Shown here one piece after another: positions 31,144 through 42,453 of a stretch of 64,000 nucleotides of DNA; the first letter of the stretch is position 1; every line of letters starts with the position of its first letter. Origin of the DNA: Sulfuritalea sp. (GTDB lineage Bacteria; Pseudomonadota; Gammaproteobacteria; Burkholderiales; Rhodocyclaceae); contig JALHPU010000017.1 in the NCBI GenBank assembly GCA_022842325.1, positions 1 through 64,000 of the forward strand, in the 5' to 3' direction. A model generated the notes under the pieces. The model saw only the letters and a list, made by a program, of their open reading frames with translations, had not been told where the DNA came from and made no database searches. Made by a program: the position numbers and the translations under genes.

Positions 31144-32117
31144 CAGACCACGGCTTCCTGCTTCTCTACCTTGGGCTTGACGAATTGTTCGCGCGAGACG
31201 CCGAGCCACATCACCAGGGGGCTGGCCACCAGCACCGACGAATAGATGCCGAACAGGATGCCGATGGTCAGTGCCAGGGCGAAGTAGTGCAACGCCGCGC
31301 CACCGAACACCAGCATCGAAGTGACCATCATCTGCGTCGAGCCATGGGTGATTATGGTGCGCGAGATGGTGCTGGTAATGGCGTGGTCCAGCACCTGCGG
31401 CGTGGTCATGCCGCGCTTCTTCTTGAAGGTTTCGCGGACCCGGTCGAACACCACCACGGATTCATTCACCGAGTAGCCCAATACCGCCAGCACCGCCGCC
31501 AGCACCGGCAAGGAGAATTCCCACTGAAAGAAGGAAAAGAAGCCGAGGATGATCACCACGTCGTGCATGTTGGCGATGATGGCAGACAGCGCGAAGCGCC
31601 ATTCGAAGCGGAAGGCCAGATACAGCATGATGCCCACTACCACCAGCAGCAGGGCCAGGGCGCCATCTTCGGCGAGTTCCTTGCCCACCTGCGGCCCGAC
31701 GAATTCGACCCGTTTGAGTTCAGGTGTCATCACGGGCGCCGCACCGCCAGCGCCGTCCCCGGGGATACCGCTACGCATAACTTTCATCAGCGAAGCCATG
31801 ACCTGCTCACCGACCTTCGAGCTTTCAGTGCCCTTCGTCAGCGGAACGCGAATCAGCACCTCGCGCGAGGAACCGAAGTTCTGCACCTGCGGATCGACAA
31901 AGCCGTCAGCTTCCAGTTGCTTGCGAATCTGCGTTAGGTCAGGCGCCTGGGCATAGCTGACTTCCATCAGCGTGCCCCCGGTGAACTCGACGGAAAAGTG
32001 CAGACCCCGGGTGGCCAGAAAGAACACCGCCAGCAAAAAGGTGATCAACGAAATGATGTTGAACACCAGGGCATGGCGCATGAAGGGAATGTCTTTGCGT
32101 ATGCGGAAAAATTCCAT
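31143..32117 (-). CDS. secF: Protein translocase subunit SecF
   Basis: A 324-aa inner-membrane protein that works with SecD and YajC to pull proteins through SecYEG using the proton gradient. Six helices, with the SecF periplasmic domain between 1 and 2. Recognisable: FSVEFTGGTLMEVSY, and GYSVNESVVVFDRVRETFKKKRG, plus SRTIITHGSTQMMV. It follows secD by 1 base and overlaps the cytochrome b gene. Confidence 0.96.
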   Translation of the reverse strand: MEFFRIRKDIPFMRHALVFNIISLITFLLAVFFLATRGLHFSVEFTGGTLMEVSYAQAPDLTQIRKQLEADGFVDPQVQNFGSSREVLIRVPLTKGTESSKVGEQVMASLMKVMRSGIPGDGAGGAAPVMTPELKRVEFVGPQVGKELAEDGALALLLVVVGIMLYLAFRFEWRFALSAIIANMHDVVIILGFFSFFQWEFSLPVLAAVLAVLGYSVNESVVVFDRVRETFKKKRGMTTPQVLDHAITSTISRTIITHGSTQMMVTSMLVFGGAALHYFALALTIGILFGIYSSVLVASPLVMWLGVSREQFVKPKVEKQEAVV

Positions 32118-32118
32118 G

Positions 32119-33987
32119 TCAGACTCCCGGCTTCCAGATCTGTCCGATGCTCACCGATTCCAGCTTGCGCCGGTGGCCGTAGATCCAGTTGATGAGGGCA
32201 CGCGACACCACGACCGAACTGAAGATCGAGGTCAGGATGCCCAGGCAATGCACCACCGCAAAGCCGCGCACCGGGCCGGAGCCGAAAATCAGCAGCGCGA
32301 CGCCGGCGATCAGGGTGGTAATGTTCGAGTCGAGAATGGTCGCCCAGGCGCGCTCGTAGCCGGCCGTGATCGCTGCCTGCGGCGAGTTTCCGCCGCGCAG
32401 TTCCTCGCGCACCCGCTCATTGATCAGCACATTGGCGTCGATCGCCATGCCCAGGGTCAGCGCGATGGCCGCAATACCCGGCAGGGTCAGCGTCGCCTGC
32501 AGCAGCGACAGCAGCGCCACCAGGAACAACAGGTTGGCCGACAGCGCGAACACCGACACGGCACCGAACAGCAGGTAGTAGGCGATCATGAATATCGCGA
32601 TGGCAATGAAGCCCCACATCGTCGAGTTGAAGCCCTTGGCGATATTTTCGGCACCCAGGCTGGGACCGACGGTCCGCTCCTCGATGATTTCCATCGGCGC
32701 CGCCAGCGAGCCGGCGCGCAGCAGCAGGGCCACATCGTGCGCTTCCACTGTGCTCATGCGGCCTGAAATCTGCACCCGGCCGCCGCCGATCTCGGTGCGG
32801 ATCACCGGCGCCGTAACCACCTCGCCCTTGCCCTTCTCGATCAGCAGGATGGCCATGCGCTTGCCCACGCTCTCGCGCGTCACGTCCTTGAAGATGCGGG
32901 CGCCGGACGAATCGAGCGACAGGTGTACTGCGGGTTCCTGGGTCTGGTTGTCGAATCCCGGCTGGGCATCGGTCAGCCGCTCGCCGGTCAGCACCACCTG
33001 CTTCTTAACCAGCAGGCCGCGGCCGCCGCGCTCGACGTAGTACTCGGTGCCGGGAGGCGGCTGCCCGCGGGCGGCCTGCTCCATGACGCTCGGATTGGCG
33101 CTGGCTTCGTCATCCACCATGCGCACTTCCAGCGTTGCCGTGCGGCCGAGAATGTCCTTGGCCTTGGCGGTGTCCTGCACCCCCGGCAACTGGACCACGA
33201 TCCGGTCCGCGCCCTGCTGCTGGATCACCGGTTCGGCAACGCCGAGTTCGTTGATGCGATTGTGCAGGGTGGTGATGTTCTGCTTGACGGCAAATTCCTG
33301 GATGCGCTTTTGCGCCACCAGCTTGAGCGTCGCCACCAGTTTGAGATCAGCGCCGTCCTGGGCATCGGCCAGTTCCAGGTCGGGCTGATTGTCGGTCAGG
33401 ATGGCGCGCGCCTTGTCGCGGGTTTCCGCGTCGCGGAAGCGAATTGCCACCGTCTGTCCTTCGCGGCTGATGCCGCCATGGCGGATGTTCTTGTCGCGCA
33501 GCAGACCACGCAAGTCGGCACCGATTGAATCGAGGCGCTTGGTCAGCGCACCCTTCATATCCACCTGGAGCAGGAAATGCACGCCACCGCGCAGATCGAG
33601 GCCGAGATACATCGGCAAGGCATGAATGCCGGTCAACCAGTTGGGAGAATCCGAGACCAGGTTCAGTGCCACGCTGTAGGTCGCATCCGCCGCCACGGGA
33701 TTCACGGCCTTCTCGATGACGTCTTTGGCCTTGAGCTGGGTATCGGTGTCGGCCAGGCGGACGCGCACGCTGTTCACGTCGAGCACGATTCCTTGCGGGA
33801 CGACTGCGGCGGCCTTGAGTGCAGCCTCGACCTGAGCCAGAAGTCTGGCGTCAACCTTGTGCGTCGATTTGACGCTGGCCACCTGCACAGCCGGCGCCTC
33901 GCCAAAAAAGTTGGGCAGGGTGTAGAGCAGGCCAAGCACCAGGGCAATCAGCACCGTGGCGTTTTTCCAGAGGGGATAGCGATTCAT
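32119..33987 (-). CDS. secD: Protein translocase subunit SecD
   Basis: A 622-aa partner of SecF with a large periplasmic P1 domain (about 40-450). The family motifs GLDLRGGVHFLLQVDM, GPSLGAENIAKGFNS and IDANVLINERVREELRGG are intact. ATG 33987 (MNRYPLWKNATVLIALVLGLLYTLPNFFGE) is chosen; seven codons more are open upstream without support. Forms tgt-yajC-secD-secF, the standard order. Confidence 0.96.
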   Translation of the reverse strand: MNRYPLWKNATVLIALVLGLLYTLPNFFGEAPAVQVASVKSTHKVDARLLAQVEAALKAAAVVPQGIVLDVNSVRVRLADTDTQLKAKDVIEKAVNPVAADATYSVALNLVSDSPNWLTGIHALPMYLGLDLRGGVHFLLQVDMKGALTKRLDSIGADLRGLLRDKNIRHGGISREGQTVAIRFRDAETRDKARAILTDNQPDLELADAQDGADLKLVATLKLVAQKRIQEFAVKQNITTLHNRINELGVAEPVIQQQGADRIVVQLPGVQDTAKAKDILGRTATLEVRMVDDEASANPSVMEQAARGQPPPGTEYYVERGGRGLLVKKQVVLTGERLTDAQPGFDNQTQEPAVHLSLDSSGARIFKDVTRESVGKRMAILLIEKGKGEVVTAPVIRTEIGGGRVQISGRMSTVEAHDVALLLRAGSLAAPMEIIEERTVGPSLGAENIAKGFNSTMWGFIAIAIFMIAYYLLFGAVSVFALSANLLFLVALLSLLQATLTLPGIAAIALTLGMAIDANVLINERVREELRGGNSPQAAITAGYERAWATILDSNITTLIAGVALLIFGSGPVRGFAVVHCLGILTSIFSSVVVSRALINWIYGHRRKLESVSIGQIWKPGV

Positions 33988-34030
33988 GGCGTGGTGGCCG
34001 GCCCGCATTGACGCGGCCGGCCCATAAAAA

Positions 34031-34372
34031 TTACAGGTTCTTCAGCGTACCCTTGGGCAGCAGCGCGCCCACGGCGTTCTTCTGCACGGTAATCACCACC
34101 GGGCCGTCCTTGCCTTCGGCCACTTCGAGGCTCAGGTAGTTTTCACCCACCTTGGCAATGCGGCCGGTGATACCTCCCTGGGTGACCACTTCATCGCCCT
34201 TGGCCAGTTCGCTGACCATTTTCTGTTGCTCCTTGGCCTTCTTCATTTGTGGCCGGATCATGACGAACCAGAGCACGATGAACATCAGCAGGATCGGCAG
34301 CATGCCCATCAGGCCGCCCGTCGGATCGGCGGCGGCACCGGCCGCCTGCGCGTAAGCATTGGAAATCAGCAC
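34031..34372 (-). CDS. yajC: Preprotein translocase accessory subunit YajC
   Basis: A 113-aa single-pass membrane protein bound to SecDF. It starts with GTG 34372 (VLISNAYAQAAGAAADPTGG), where GGAGAG lies seven bases upstream; the longer frame overlaps tgt sequence without homology. The helix (MLPILLMFIVLWFVMIRPQ) is followed by KKAKEQQKMVSELAKGDEVVTQGGITGRI, the YajC core. Confidence 0.94.
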   Translation of the reverse strand: MLISNAYAQAAGAAADPTGGLMGMLPILLMFIVLWFVMIRPQMKKAKEQQKMVSELAKGDEVVTQGGITGRIAKVGENYLSLEVAEGKDGPVVITVQKNAVGALLPKGTLKNL

Positions 34373-34409
34373 TATGACTCTCCAGAAATGTCGGGATAAA
34401 ACCGGCGAA

Positions 34410-36544
<2,135 letters not shown>

Positions 36545-36698
36545 CGGGGGAGCGCCTGCAGGCGGGGCAGCCGGTGGACTGGCGCGGGTAAGGCCGGACT
36601 CGGCCGCCCGTCGCTTGACGGCGGCCGGCGCGAATAGTACCAGAGCGCTATCGCGGCTCCGCCAGAATCAGCGGGCACGACATTCGGTGCGCGGCGGC

Positions 36699-37397
36699 TC
36701 AACTGTCCGTGTCGATATCGCCATGCCGCCTGAACGCCGCCAGATCGACCAGAATCAGCTGACCCTCATGCTCCTGGATCAGTCCCTGGGCCGTCAGGTC
36801 GCGCATCACGCGGCTGACCATCTCGCGCGATGCCCCGATCATTTTCGCTATATCCTGCTTGGTCAGTTTGTGCGTTACGACCTTGCGCCCTTCCACGAGG
36901 TCGGCCGATTCCAGCAGCAGGCGCGCCACACGCCCATAGACATCGAGCAGCGCCAGACTCTCGATATTCCGGTCGGCCAGGCGCAGGCGCTTGACCAGAT
37001 TGCGCATGATGAACAGCGAAACGTCGGGATTCTCGACCAGGCAGCGCTTGAAGTCGTCCTTGCCGATGACCACCACTTCGCTCGGCTCGACCGCCAGCAC
37101 GGTTGCCGAACGCGGATGGTCGTCGAGCACGCCCATCTCGCCGAACAATTCCCCGGGGCCAAGCATGGACAGAATCACCTCGCGCCCTTCTTCGTCGCTG
37201 ACTTGCACCTTCAGGGCGCCGGAGAGGACGAAGTAGATGTTGTCGGTTCGATCGCCGGCATGCAGCACCACGGTGTGCCGCGGAATCGGTCGCAGCATGG
37301 CGACGTGCGTCAGCGGCTGGAGGCAGTCGTCGTCGAGCGTCTCGAAGATCGGCAGCGCCCGCAATATGGTCAATGACACTCGAGCATTCGACGACAT
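36699..37397 (-). CDS. Crp/Fnr family transcriptional regulator
   Basis: A 232-aa regulator with an N-terminal cyclic-nucleotide-binding fold (about 15-130) and a C-terminal winged helix. The phosphate-binding cassette GELFGEMGVLDDHPRSATV is well formed, with the Glu, Arg and Ser-Ala of cAMP/cGMP binders. The recognition helix is KQDIAKMIGASREMVSRVMRDL. There is no N-terminal Cys cluster, so it is Crp-like rather than an oxygen-sensing Fnr. It is monocistronic and lies downstream of tRNA-Leu. Targets unknown. Confidence 0.9.
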   Translation of the reverse strand: MSSNARVSLTILRALPIFETLDDDCLQPLTHVAMLRPIPRHTVVLHAGDRTDNIYFVLSGALKVQVSDEEGREVILSMLGPGELFGEMGVLDDHPRSATVLAVEPSEVVVIGKDDFKRCLVENPDVSLFIMRNLVKRLRLADRNIESLALLDVYGRVARLLLESADLVEGRKVVTHKLTKQDIAKMIGASREMVSRVMRDLTAQGLIQEHEGQLILVDLAAFRRHGDIDTDS

Positions 37398-37517
37398 TCC
37401 ACCTTACCCCCGCAGAAAACAAGAATCAGTACCCGGAATCAAGTGTAATCCGGAATACCGCCTTCCCCCAGCCCGATATCCGATGTGCTTGCGATGCGTG
37501 GAGCGCTGTGGGCGCTC

Positions 37518-37602
37518 TGGTGCCGGGGGGGGAAGTCGAATCCCCATGCCTTGCGGCGGCGGTGTTTGAGACCGCTACGTCTACCGATTCCGTCACCCCG
37601 GC
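37518..37602 (-). tRNA. tRNA-Leu (anticodon CAA)
   Basis: Read on the minus strand, this is an 85-nt class II tRNA with encoded CCA. The acceptor stem pairs GCCGGGG with CCCCGGC. The anticodon stem GCGGT/ACCGC holds the loop CTCAAAC, giving anticodon CAA. A long variable arm (GCCGC-AA-GGC-like) and a T arm GGGGA-TTCGACT-TCCCC follow. The D arm has the usual GACGGAATCGGTAGAC layout. It reads UUG codons. Confidence 0.93.
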
Positions 37603-37782
37603 CCGGGATGTCGCAGCGCTGAAGCTGAGGCTGCGCGAGGCGCGCATTATCCGACAATCTTGCCCGATCGACAATGTACTGCAGGACATTGTGGGCTTGC
37701 CCCGTTTCCGACCTGCGCTGATGCGTTGCCTGAAGCGCGGCGCGGGCGTTTGCGAGGCATGACCCAGGCCATCCGATACGCC

Positions 37783-37788
37783 TATAAT
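37783..37788 (+). promoter_or_regulatory. TATAAT box directly before kup
   Basis: A perfect TATAAT ends 6 bases before ATG 37795. A weak -35 (TGACCC, 37760-37765) is 17 bases upstream. Transcription would start close to that ATG. Confidence 0.5.
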
Positions 37789-37794
37789 CCAGGC

Positions 37795-39690
37795 ATGGTG
37801 CAGAGCAGCATGAACCCGGACACAGCCAAACCCCGCCTCGCGGCCGTCTCGGTGGCTGCCATGGGCGTGGTCTATGGCGACATCGGCACCAGCCCGCTAT
37901 ACACCATGAAGGAAGTCTTCACTGGCCCGCATGCAGTAGCCGTCACCCCGGACAACCTGCTGGGAATCCTCTCGCTGATCTTCTGGGCGCTGACCATCAC
38001 GGTATCGCTCAAATATGTGATGTTCATCACCCGTGCCGACAACCGCGGCGAGGGCGGCATCATGGCCCTGACCTCGCTCGCGCTGCGCACCCGCGGCAGC
38101 GGACCGCAGATGATGTGGCTGCTGTCCGGATTGGGCATCTTCGGCGCCGGGCTGTTCTATGGCGATGCCGTGATCACTCCGGCGATGTCGGTGCTCTCTG
38201 CCGTCGAGGGTCTCGAAGTCGCGACACCGATGTTCAAGCCCTATATCGTTCCCATCACCATACTGGTCCTCTGCGGCTTGTTCCTGTTCCAACCGCGCGG
38301 CACGGCGAGCGTCGGCGCCCTGTTCGGACCGGTGATGCTGTTCTGGTTCGGCACGCTCGGCGTGCTGGGCATCTTGAACATCCTCAAACACCCCGCAGTA
38401 ATTGCTGCAGTCAACCCGTGGTACGCGGTGCACTTCTTCCTCGAGAACCGCTCCCACGCCTATCTCGCCCTGGGCGCGGTAGTGCTGGCGATCACCGGCG
38501 GCGAGGCGCTGTATGCCGACATGGGACATTTCGGCCGGCGATCGATCAAATGGGCATGGCTGGGCTACGTGTTTCCCTGTCTTTATCTGAACTACCTCGG
38601 GCAGGGCGCTTTGATCCTGGACAACCCGGCCGCGGTGAAGAACCCCTTCTTCATGCTGGTGCCAGACGAACTGTTGTATCCGATGGTCGGCCTGGCCACC
38701 GCAGCGGCCGTCATAGCCTCGCAAGCGGTAATCTCGGGCGCGTTTTCGCTGACCAGCCAGGCCATGCAGCTTGGCTATTGCCCGCGGCTCCAGGTCAAGT
38801 TTACCTCGGAGCGCGAAATGGGACAGATCTATATTCCCAACATCAACTGGCTGCTGCTGTTGACCGTAATCATCTTGGTGCTCGGCTTCAAATCGTCCTC
38901 GAACCTGGCGTCGGCCTACGGCATCGCCGTGACCCTGACCATGATGATCGACACCCTGCTGGCGTTTGTCGTGGTGCGCGCGCTTTGGAACTGGAACTGG
39001 CTGCAGGCGGGGCTCTTCCTGGCACTGTTCATCGTGGTCGACTTCGCGTTCTTTTCCGCCAACCTGATCAAGGTAGTCGATGGCGGCTGGTTCCCGTTGG
39101 TGCTCGGTCTCGGCATTTTCACCCTGTTTGCCACCTGGAAGCGCGGACGCGCCCTGCTCTATGAACGACTGCAGCAGGATTCGATACCGCTTGACGCCTT
39201 CCTCTCCAGCCTTAAGTACGGAGGCCCGCATCGCGTCGCCGGCACCGGCATTTTCATGACCACCCGCCCCGACGGCGTGCCGCGCGCAATGCTGCACAAT
39301 ATGCTGCACAACAAGGTGCTGCACGAGCGCGTCATTCTGCTCAACGTCAATATGCAGGACATTCCCCACGTCGACCAAACGGATCGCGTTCTGGTCGAAG
39401 AGCTCAGCGACGGCTTCTATCGCATCATCCTGAACTATGGCTTCAAGGACGATCCCAACGTCCCCCTGGCGCTTGAATTATGCGGTGAGCATGGAATGGC
39501 ACCGGTTGAGATGATGGAGACATCCTTCTTTCTCGGCCGCGAAACCATCGTCCCCAACCGCGTGCCAAGCATGACGCTGTGGCGGCAGGTTCTGTTCATG
39601 TGGATGTTCCGCAACGCCGGAACGGCGACCGACTTCTTCAAGCTGCCGACCAATCGGGTGGTGGAACTCGGGACACAGGTCGAACTCTGA
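37795..39690 (+). CDS. kup: Potassium uptake protein Kup
   Basis: A roughly 631-aa K+/H+ symporter of the Kup/HAK/KT family, with 12 membrane helices in the first 450 residues and a C-terminal cytoplasmic domain. The family signature VVYGDIGTSPLYTMKEVF is near residue 22, and GEALYADMGHFG and ASQAVISGAFSLTSQA follow. Starts at 37759, 37795 and 37810 are possible; homology begins after the last one. The TATAAT box rules out 37759. The longer frame overlapping the tRNA is rejected. Confidence 0.94.
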   Translation: MVQSSMNPDTAKPRLAAVSVAAMGVVYGDIGTSPLYTMKEVFTGPHAVAVTPDNLLGILSLIFWALTITVSLKYVMFITRADNRGEGGIMALTSLALRTRGSGPQMMWLLSGLGIFGAGLFYGDAVITPAMSVLSAVEGLEVATPMFKPYIVPITILVLCGLFLFQPRGTASVGALFGPVMLFWFGTLGVLGILNILKHPAVIAAVNPWYAVHFFLENRSHAYLALGAVVLAITGGEALYADMGHFGRRSIKWAWLGYVFPCLYLNYLGQGALILDNPAAVKNPFFMLVPDELLYPMVGLATAAAVIASQAVISGAFSLTSQAMQLGYCPRLQVKFTSEREMGQIYIPNINWLLLLTVIILVLGFKSSSNLASAYGIAVTLTMMIDTLLAFVVVRALWNWNWLQAGLFLALFIVVDFAFFSANLIKVVDGGWFPLVLGLGIFTLFATWKRGRALLYERLQQDSIPLDAFLSSLKYGGPHRVAGTGIFMTTRPDGVPRAMLHNMLHNKVLHERVILLNVNMQDIPHVDQTDRVLVEELSDGFYRIILNYGFKDDPNVPLALELCGEHGMAPVEMMETSFFLGRETIVPNRVPSMTLWRQVLFMWMFRNAGTATDFFKLPTNRVVELGTQVEL

Positions 39691-39932
39691 CAACGCCAGC
39701 GCTTGATGCATTGCAGCAGACAAGCAGACGGATATCCGAGCCGGTTTATTCCATTAGTTTACGCGATTGCCCGAACAACTATTTTCCATTTACCTTGCGG
39801 AATTAGTGTGCAAGACTACGACGCTCATTAAACCGCTCGCCATACACCAAGGCTCTCTATTCCCTATTTATTTAGTGATAGGCTTGCCAAGGAAGCAGAT
39901 AAACATTTGATGTTACGGAGGAGATCAAAGCA
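39691..39932. other. Gap between kup and soxY with inverted repeat
   Basis: 242 bases without a gene, more AT-rich than its surroundings. It holds an inverted repeat (CCTAT/ATAGG, 39863-39882, 10-base spacer) and, before soxY, the ribosome site GGAGGAG. A sox promoter and operator would be expected here; no known regulator gene (soxR, soxVW) is adjacent. Confidence 0.5.
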
Positions 39933-40409
39933 ATGGAAATGAACGTCACACGGAGGACCGTGCTTCGCGGCGCAGGAAGCCTGGGAGCGCTTTCTGCACT
40001 GGTCATGGCCGGCGTACTCAAGCCAACCGCGGCTTATGCTGCGGAATGGAACAAGGCCGCCTTCGAAGCCAAGGACACGGCCGGTGCGCTCAAGGGTATC
40101 GGTGCCGGAGCAACCGCCGACAGCAAGGACCTGATACTCAAGGTGCCGGACATCGCCGAGAATGGCGCCGTGGTGCCGGTGGATGTGGTCAGCAATATTC
40201 CGAAAACCACTTCGATTGCGATCCTGGTCGAGAAGAATCCGCAACCGCTTTGCGCCCAGTTCGAGTTTTCCAACGGCGCATTGGCCGAAGCTTCAGCGCG
40301 CCTGAAGATGGGCCAGACCTCCCTGGTCAAGGCGATAGCCAAGGCCGACGGCAAGTTCTATACGGCTCAAAAGGAAGTCAAGGTCACCGTCGGCGGCTGC
40401 GGCGGCTGA
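39933..40409 (+). CDS. soxY: Sulfur-carrier protein SoxY
   Basis: A 158-aa periplasmic carrier that holds sulfur intermediates on a C-terminal cysteine. The N-terminus has a Tat-type signal (TRRTVLRGAGSLGALSALVMAG), and the mature Ig-like domain ends in the swinging-arm motif GGCGG, Cys156. GGAGGAG lies 8 bases upstream of the ATG. First gene of soxYZAX-soxB. SoxYZ works as a heterodimer with SoxZ. Confidence 0.96.
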   Translation: MEMNVTRRTVLRGAGSLGALSALVMAGVLKPTAAYAAEWNKAAFEAKDTAGALKGIGAGATADSKDLILKVPDIAENGAVVPVDVVSNIPKTTSIAILVEKNPQPLCAQFEFSNGALAEASARLKMGQTSLVKAIAKADGKFYTAQKEVKVTVGGCGG

Positions 40410-40437
40410 GCAAACTCAAGGGATAAAGGAAGACACC

Positions 40438-40749
40438 ATGGCAGATCCGATGAAAATTCGCGCCCAATTGAAGGGCGATGTCGCAGAAGTTCGCATTCTG
40501 ATGGGCCACGCAATGGAAACCGGCCAGCGCAAGGACGCTGCCGGCGCCACCGTTCCGCCTCATTTCATCCAGTCGATGACGGTCGATGTAGGCGGCAAAC
40601 GCGTCGTCGACGGACAGATCGGCACCTCGGTGTCGCGCAACCCGGTCTTTGGCTTCAAGGTCAAGGGTGCAAAGGTTGGTGACAAGGTTGTCGTCAACTG
40701 GGTGGATAACAAGGGTGACAAGAGAAGCGACGAAGCCGCCGTAGCCTGA
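40438..40749 (+). CDS. soxZ: Sulfur-carrier partner SoxZ
   Basis: A 103-aa soluble partner of SoxY; lacking its own signal, it is exported with SoxY. The family text is MKIRAQLKGDVAEVRILMGHAMETGQRKD and HFIQSMTVDVGGKRVVDGQIGTSVSRNPVFGFKVKG, ending in a KSDEA-like tail (KRSDEAAVA). GGAAGAC precedes the ATG; it follows soxY by 28 bases. Confidence 0.96.
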   Translation: MADPMKIRAQLKGDVAEVRILMGHAMETGQRKDAAGATVPPHFIQSMTVDVGGKRVVDGQIGTSVSRNPVFGFKVKGAKVGDKVVVNWVDNKGDKRSDEAAVA

Positions 40750-40774
40750 TAGCTTGATCTGCCAATAAAAACCC

Positions 40775-40793
40775 GGGCGGGACGCACCCGCCC
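40775..40793 (+). other. Hairpin between soxZ and soxA
   Basis: GGGCGGG pairs perfectly with CCCGCCC around a 5-base loop. There is no T-tract downstream, so it may stabilise the soxYZ end of the mRNA or set stoichiometry, rather than stop transcription. Confidence 0.55.
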
Positions 40794-40815
40794 CATTCCT
40801 TGACTGGAGGAGACC

Positions 40816-41673
40816 ATGAAGCAGAACATCATTGGCGCGCTTTGCGCCATGGCGTTGATGGGGAGCGCCTTTGCCCAGGCTCCCAAGAAGCCGGCGGTCA
40901 AACCCGCCGCGAAAGCCGCCGCCGAAGTAAAAGATGCCGCAACCCTGGAGTTCGAGAAATTTCGCGCCGAAATGGAAGACAGCAACCCGGCCGAACTCTT
41001 CGAAATGAAGGGTCAGGAGCAGTGGAAGAGCAAGCGCGGCCCGAAGAATGTTTCGCTGGCTGAAAGCTGCGATCTCGGCCAGGGCATCGGCAAGGTCGAC
41101 GGCGCCTATGTGAAGATGCCGCGTTACTTCGCTGACGCCGACGCCGTAATGGACGCCGAACGGCGCATCGTCTGGTGCATGGTCGAGAAGCAGGGTTACA
41201 AGTTCGACGAGATTGCAGCCAAGCCCTTCGCCAATGCCAATTTCACGCCCGACATCACCAATCTGGTCACCTATGTCGCCGGACATTCGCGCAACATGAA
41301 GGTCGCCGTGCCGCTCAAGGACCCCAAGGTGCAGGAAGCCTACCGGATCGGCAAGGAGATCGCCGCCTACCGTGCCGGCCCCTACGATTTCTCCTGTAAT
41401 ACCTGCCATGGATCGGATGGCAAGCGCATCCGCATGCAGAACCTGCCCAATCTCAGTACACCTGCCGGTGCAATGAAGGGCGTGCAGGGCTGGCCCGGCT
41501 ATCGCATGACCGGCGGCGTGATGCTGACCCACCAGTGGCGCATGGGCGACTGCTTCCGCCAGCAGCGTTTTCCGCAGCCAAAATACGCTTCGGATGCAAT
41601 CACAAACCTGCTGACTTACATGATCGGCAACGCCAACGGCCAGGTCTACAAAGGCCCGGGCATCAAGCGCTAA
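40816..41673 (+). CDS. soxA: Sulfur oxidation c-type cytochrome SoxA (mono-haem)
   Basis: A 285-aa cytochrome that, with SoxX, attaches thiosulfate to the SoxY cysteine. Signal peptide about 1-20. Only one haem site, CNTCH at 194-198, is present. The place of the N-terminal haem in di-haem SoxA holds Cys85 and Cys121, likely a disulfide. Cys246 (RMGDCFRQQRFP) is the expected persulfide/haem ligand. GGAGGAGACC precedes the ATG. Followed by soxX after 13 bases. Confidence 0.95.
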   Translation: MKQNIIGALCAMALMGSAFAQAPKKPAVKPAAKAAAEVKDAATLEFEKFRAEMEDSNPAELFEMKGQEQWKSKRGPKNVSLAESCDLGQGIGKVDGAYVKMPRYFADADAVMDAERRIVWCMVEKQGYKFDEIAAKPFANANFTPDITNLVTYVAGHSRNMKVAVPLKDPKVQEAYRIGKEIAAYRAGPYDFSCNTCHGSDGKRIRMQNLPNLSTPAGAMKGVQGWPGYRMTGGVMLTHQWRMGDCFRQQRFPQPKYASDAITNLLTYMIGNANGQVYKGPGIKR

Positions 41674-41686
41674 CAGGGAGACAGAC

Positions 41687-42304
41687 ATGACCAAGACCAT
41701 TTTTCTGGCCGCTGCCGTGGCCCTACCTCTCCTCACTGCCGCTGTGCCCGCCGCAGCCGATGCCGACTATCGCGCCAAAGCCATCACCGTGCTGAAGAAG
41801 GACTTTCAGCCAAGGGGCCAGGCGTCGCTCGACCGGCTGGCGGAAGACGGCCTGCAAACCATCTGCAATCGCACCGAAAACAAGCCGCCCGAATATATCG
41901 CCAAACGGCTCGAAGCCGACCAGCTGGCCAATGTCAAGTATCCAGCCGACGGCAAACTGCTCGGCGACTGGAAGTCGGGCGAAAAGCTGGCCCAGAGCGG
42001 CCGCGGCTTTACCTGGAGCGACAACCCCGGCCTGCCGGTGGGCGGCAACTGCTACAACTGCCACCAGATCGCCCCGAAGGAAACCTCTTTCGGCACCATC
42101 GGGCCGAGCCTCTACCAGTTCGGCAAGCTGCGCGGCAACACGCCGGAGATCCAGAAGTACGCGTATTCGAAGATCTACAACGCCAAGGCGCACAACCTGT
42201 GTTCGGAAATGCCACGCTTCGGTCATGTCGGAGCGCTGAAAGAACAGCAGATCAAGGATCTGGTGGCCCTGCTGCTCGATCCCGAGTCGCCGGTCAACAA
42301 ATAA
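41687..42304 (+). CDS. soxX: Sulfur oxidation c-type cytochrome SoxX
   Basis: A 205-aa partner of SoxA. Signal peptide 1-24 (LAAAVALPLLTAAVPAAA). The haem site is CYNCH at 122-126, and Met175 in CSEMPRFG is the sixth ligand. The mature N-terminus before the haem is longer than in short SoxX forms and contains Cys60, which may pair with Cys172. Terminator follows. Confidence 0.95.
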   Translation: MTKTIFLAAAVALPLLTAAVPAAADADYRAKAITVLKKDFQPRGQASLDRLAEDGLQTICNRTENKPPEYIAKRLEADQLANVKYPADGKLLGDWKSGEKLAQSGRGFTWSDNPGLPVGGNCYNCHQIAPKETSFGTIGPSLYQFGKLRGNTPEIQKYAYSKIYNAKAHNLCSEMPRFGHVGALKEQQIKDLVALLLDPESPVNK

Positions 42305-42322
42305 GGCTAGTGCAGGTACCCA

Positions 42323-42349
42323 GGGCCTGACTGCGGTCAGGCCCTTTTT
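42323..42349 (+). terminator. Rho-independent terminator after soxX
   Basis: A 9-bp stem (GGGCCTGAC with GTCAGGCCC, TGCG loop) followed by TTTTT. It closes soxYZAX, so soxB is probably transcribed at a different level. Confidence 0.85.
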
Positions 42350-42355
42350 ATGTCT

Positions 42356-42399
42356 CCGCTGAAAGCGGGGGCGGTATTCCCTCGGGGATTATGTCCCCG
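42356..42399 (+). other. Two hairpins in the soxB leader
   Basis: CCGCT-GAA-AGCGG (42356-42368) and CGGGG/CCCCG (42383-42399) sit between the soxX terminator and soxB. No clear promoter was seen; the ribosome site is AGAGGTGA before ATG 42454. Confidence 0.4.
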
Positions 42400-42453
42400 C
42401 TCCAAGCGAAAACGACATCCCTTGGCGGGATATGCTGAACAAGAGGTGACACC

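Noticed and set aside
37660-37794. Upstream extension of kup toward the tRNA
   Set aside because: Runs through the promoter box and reads no family sequence.
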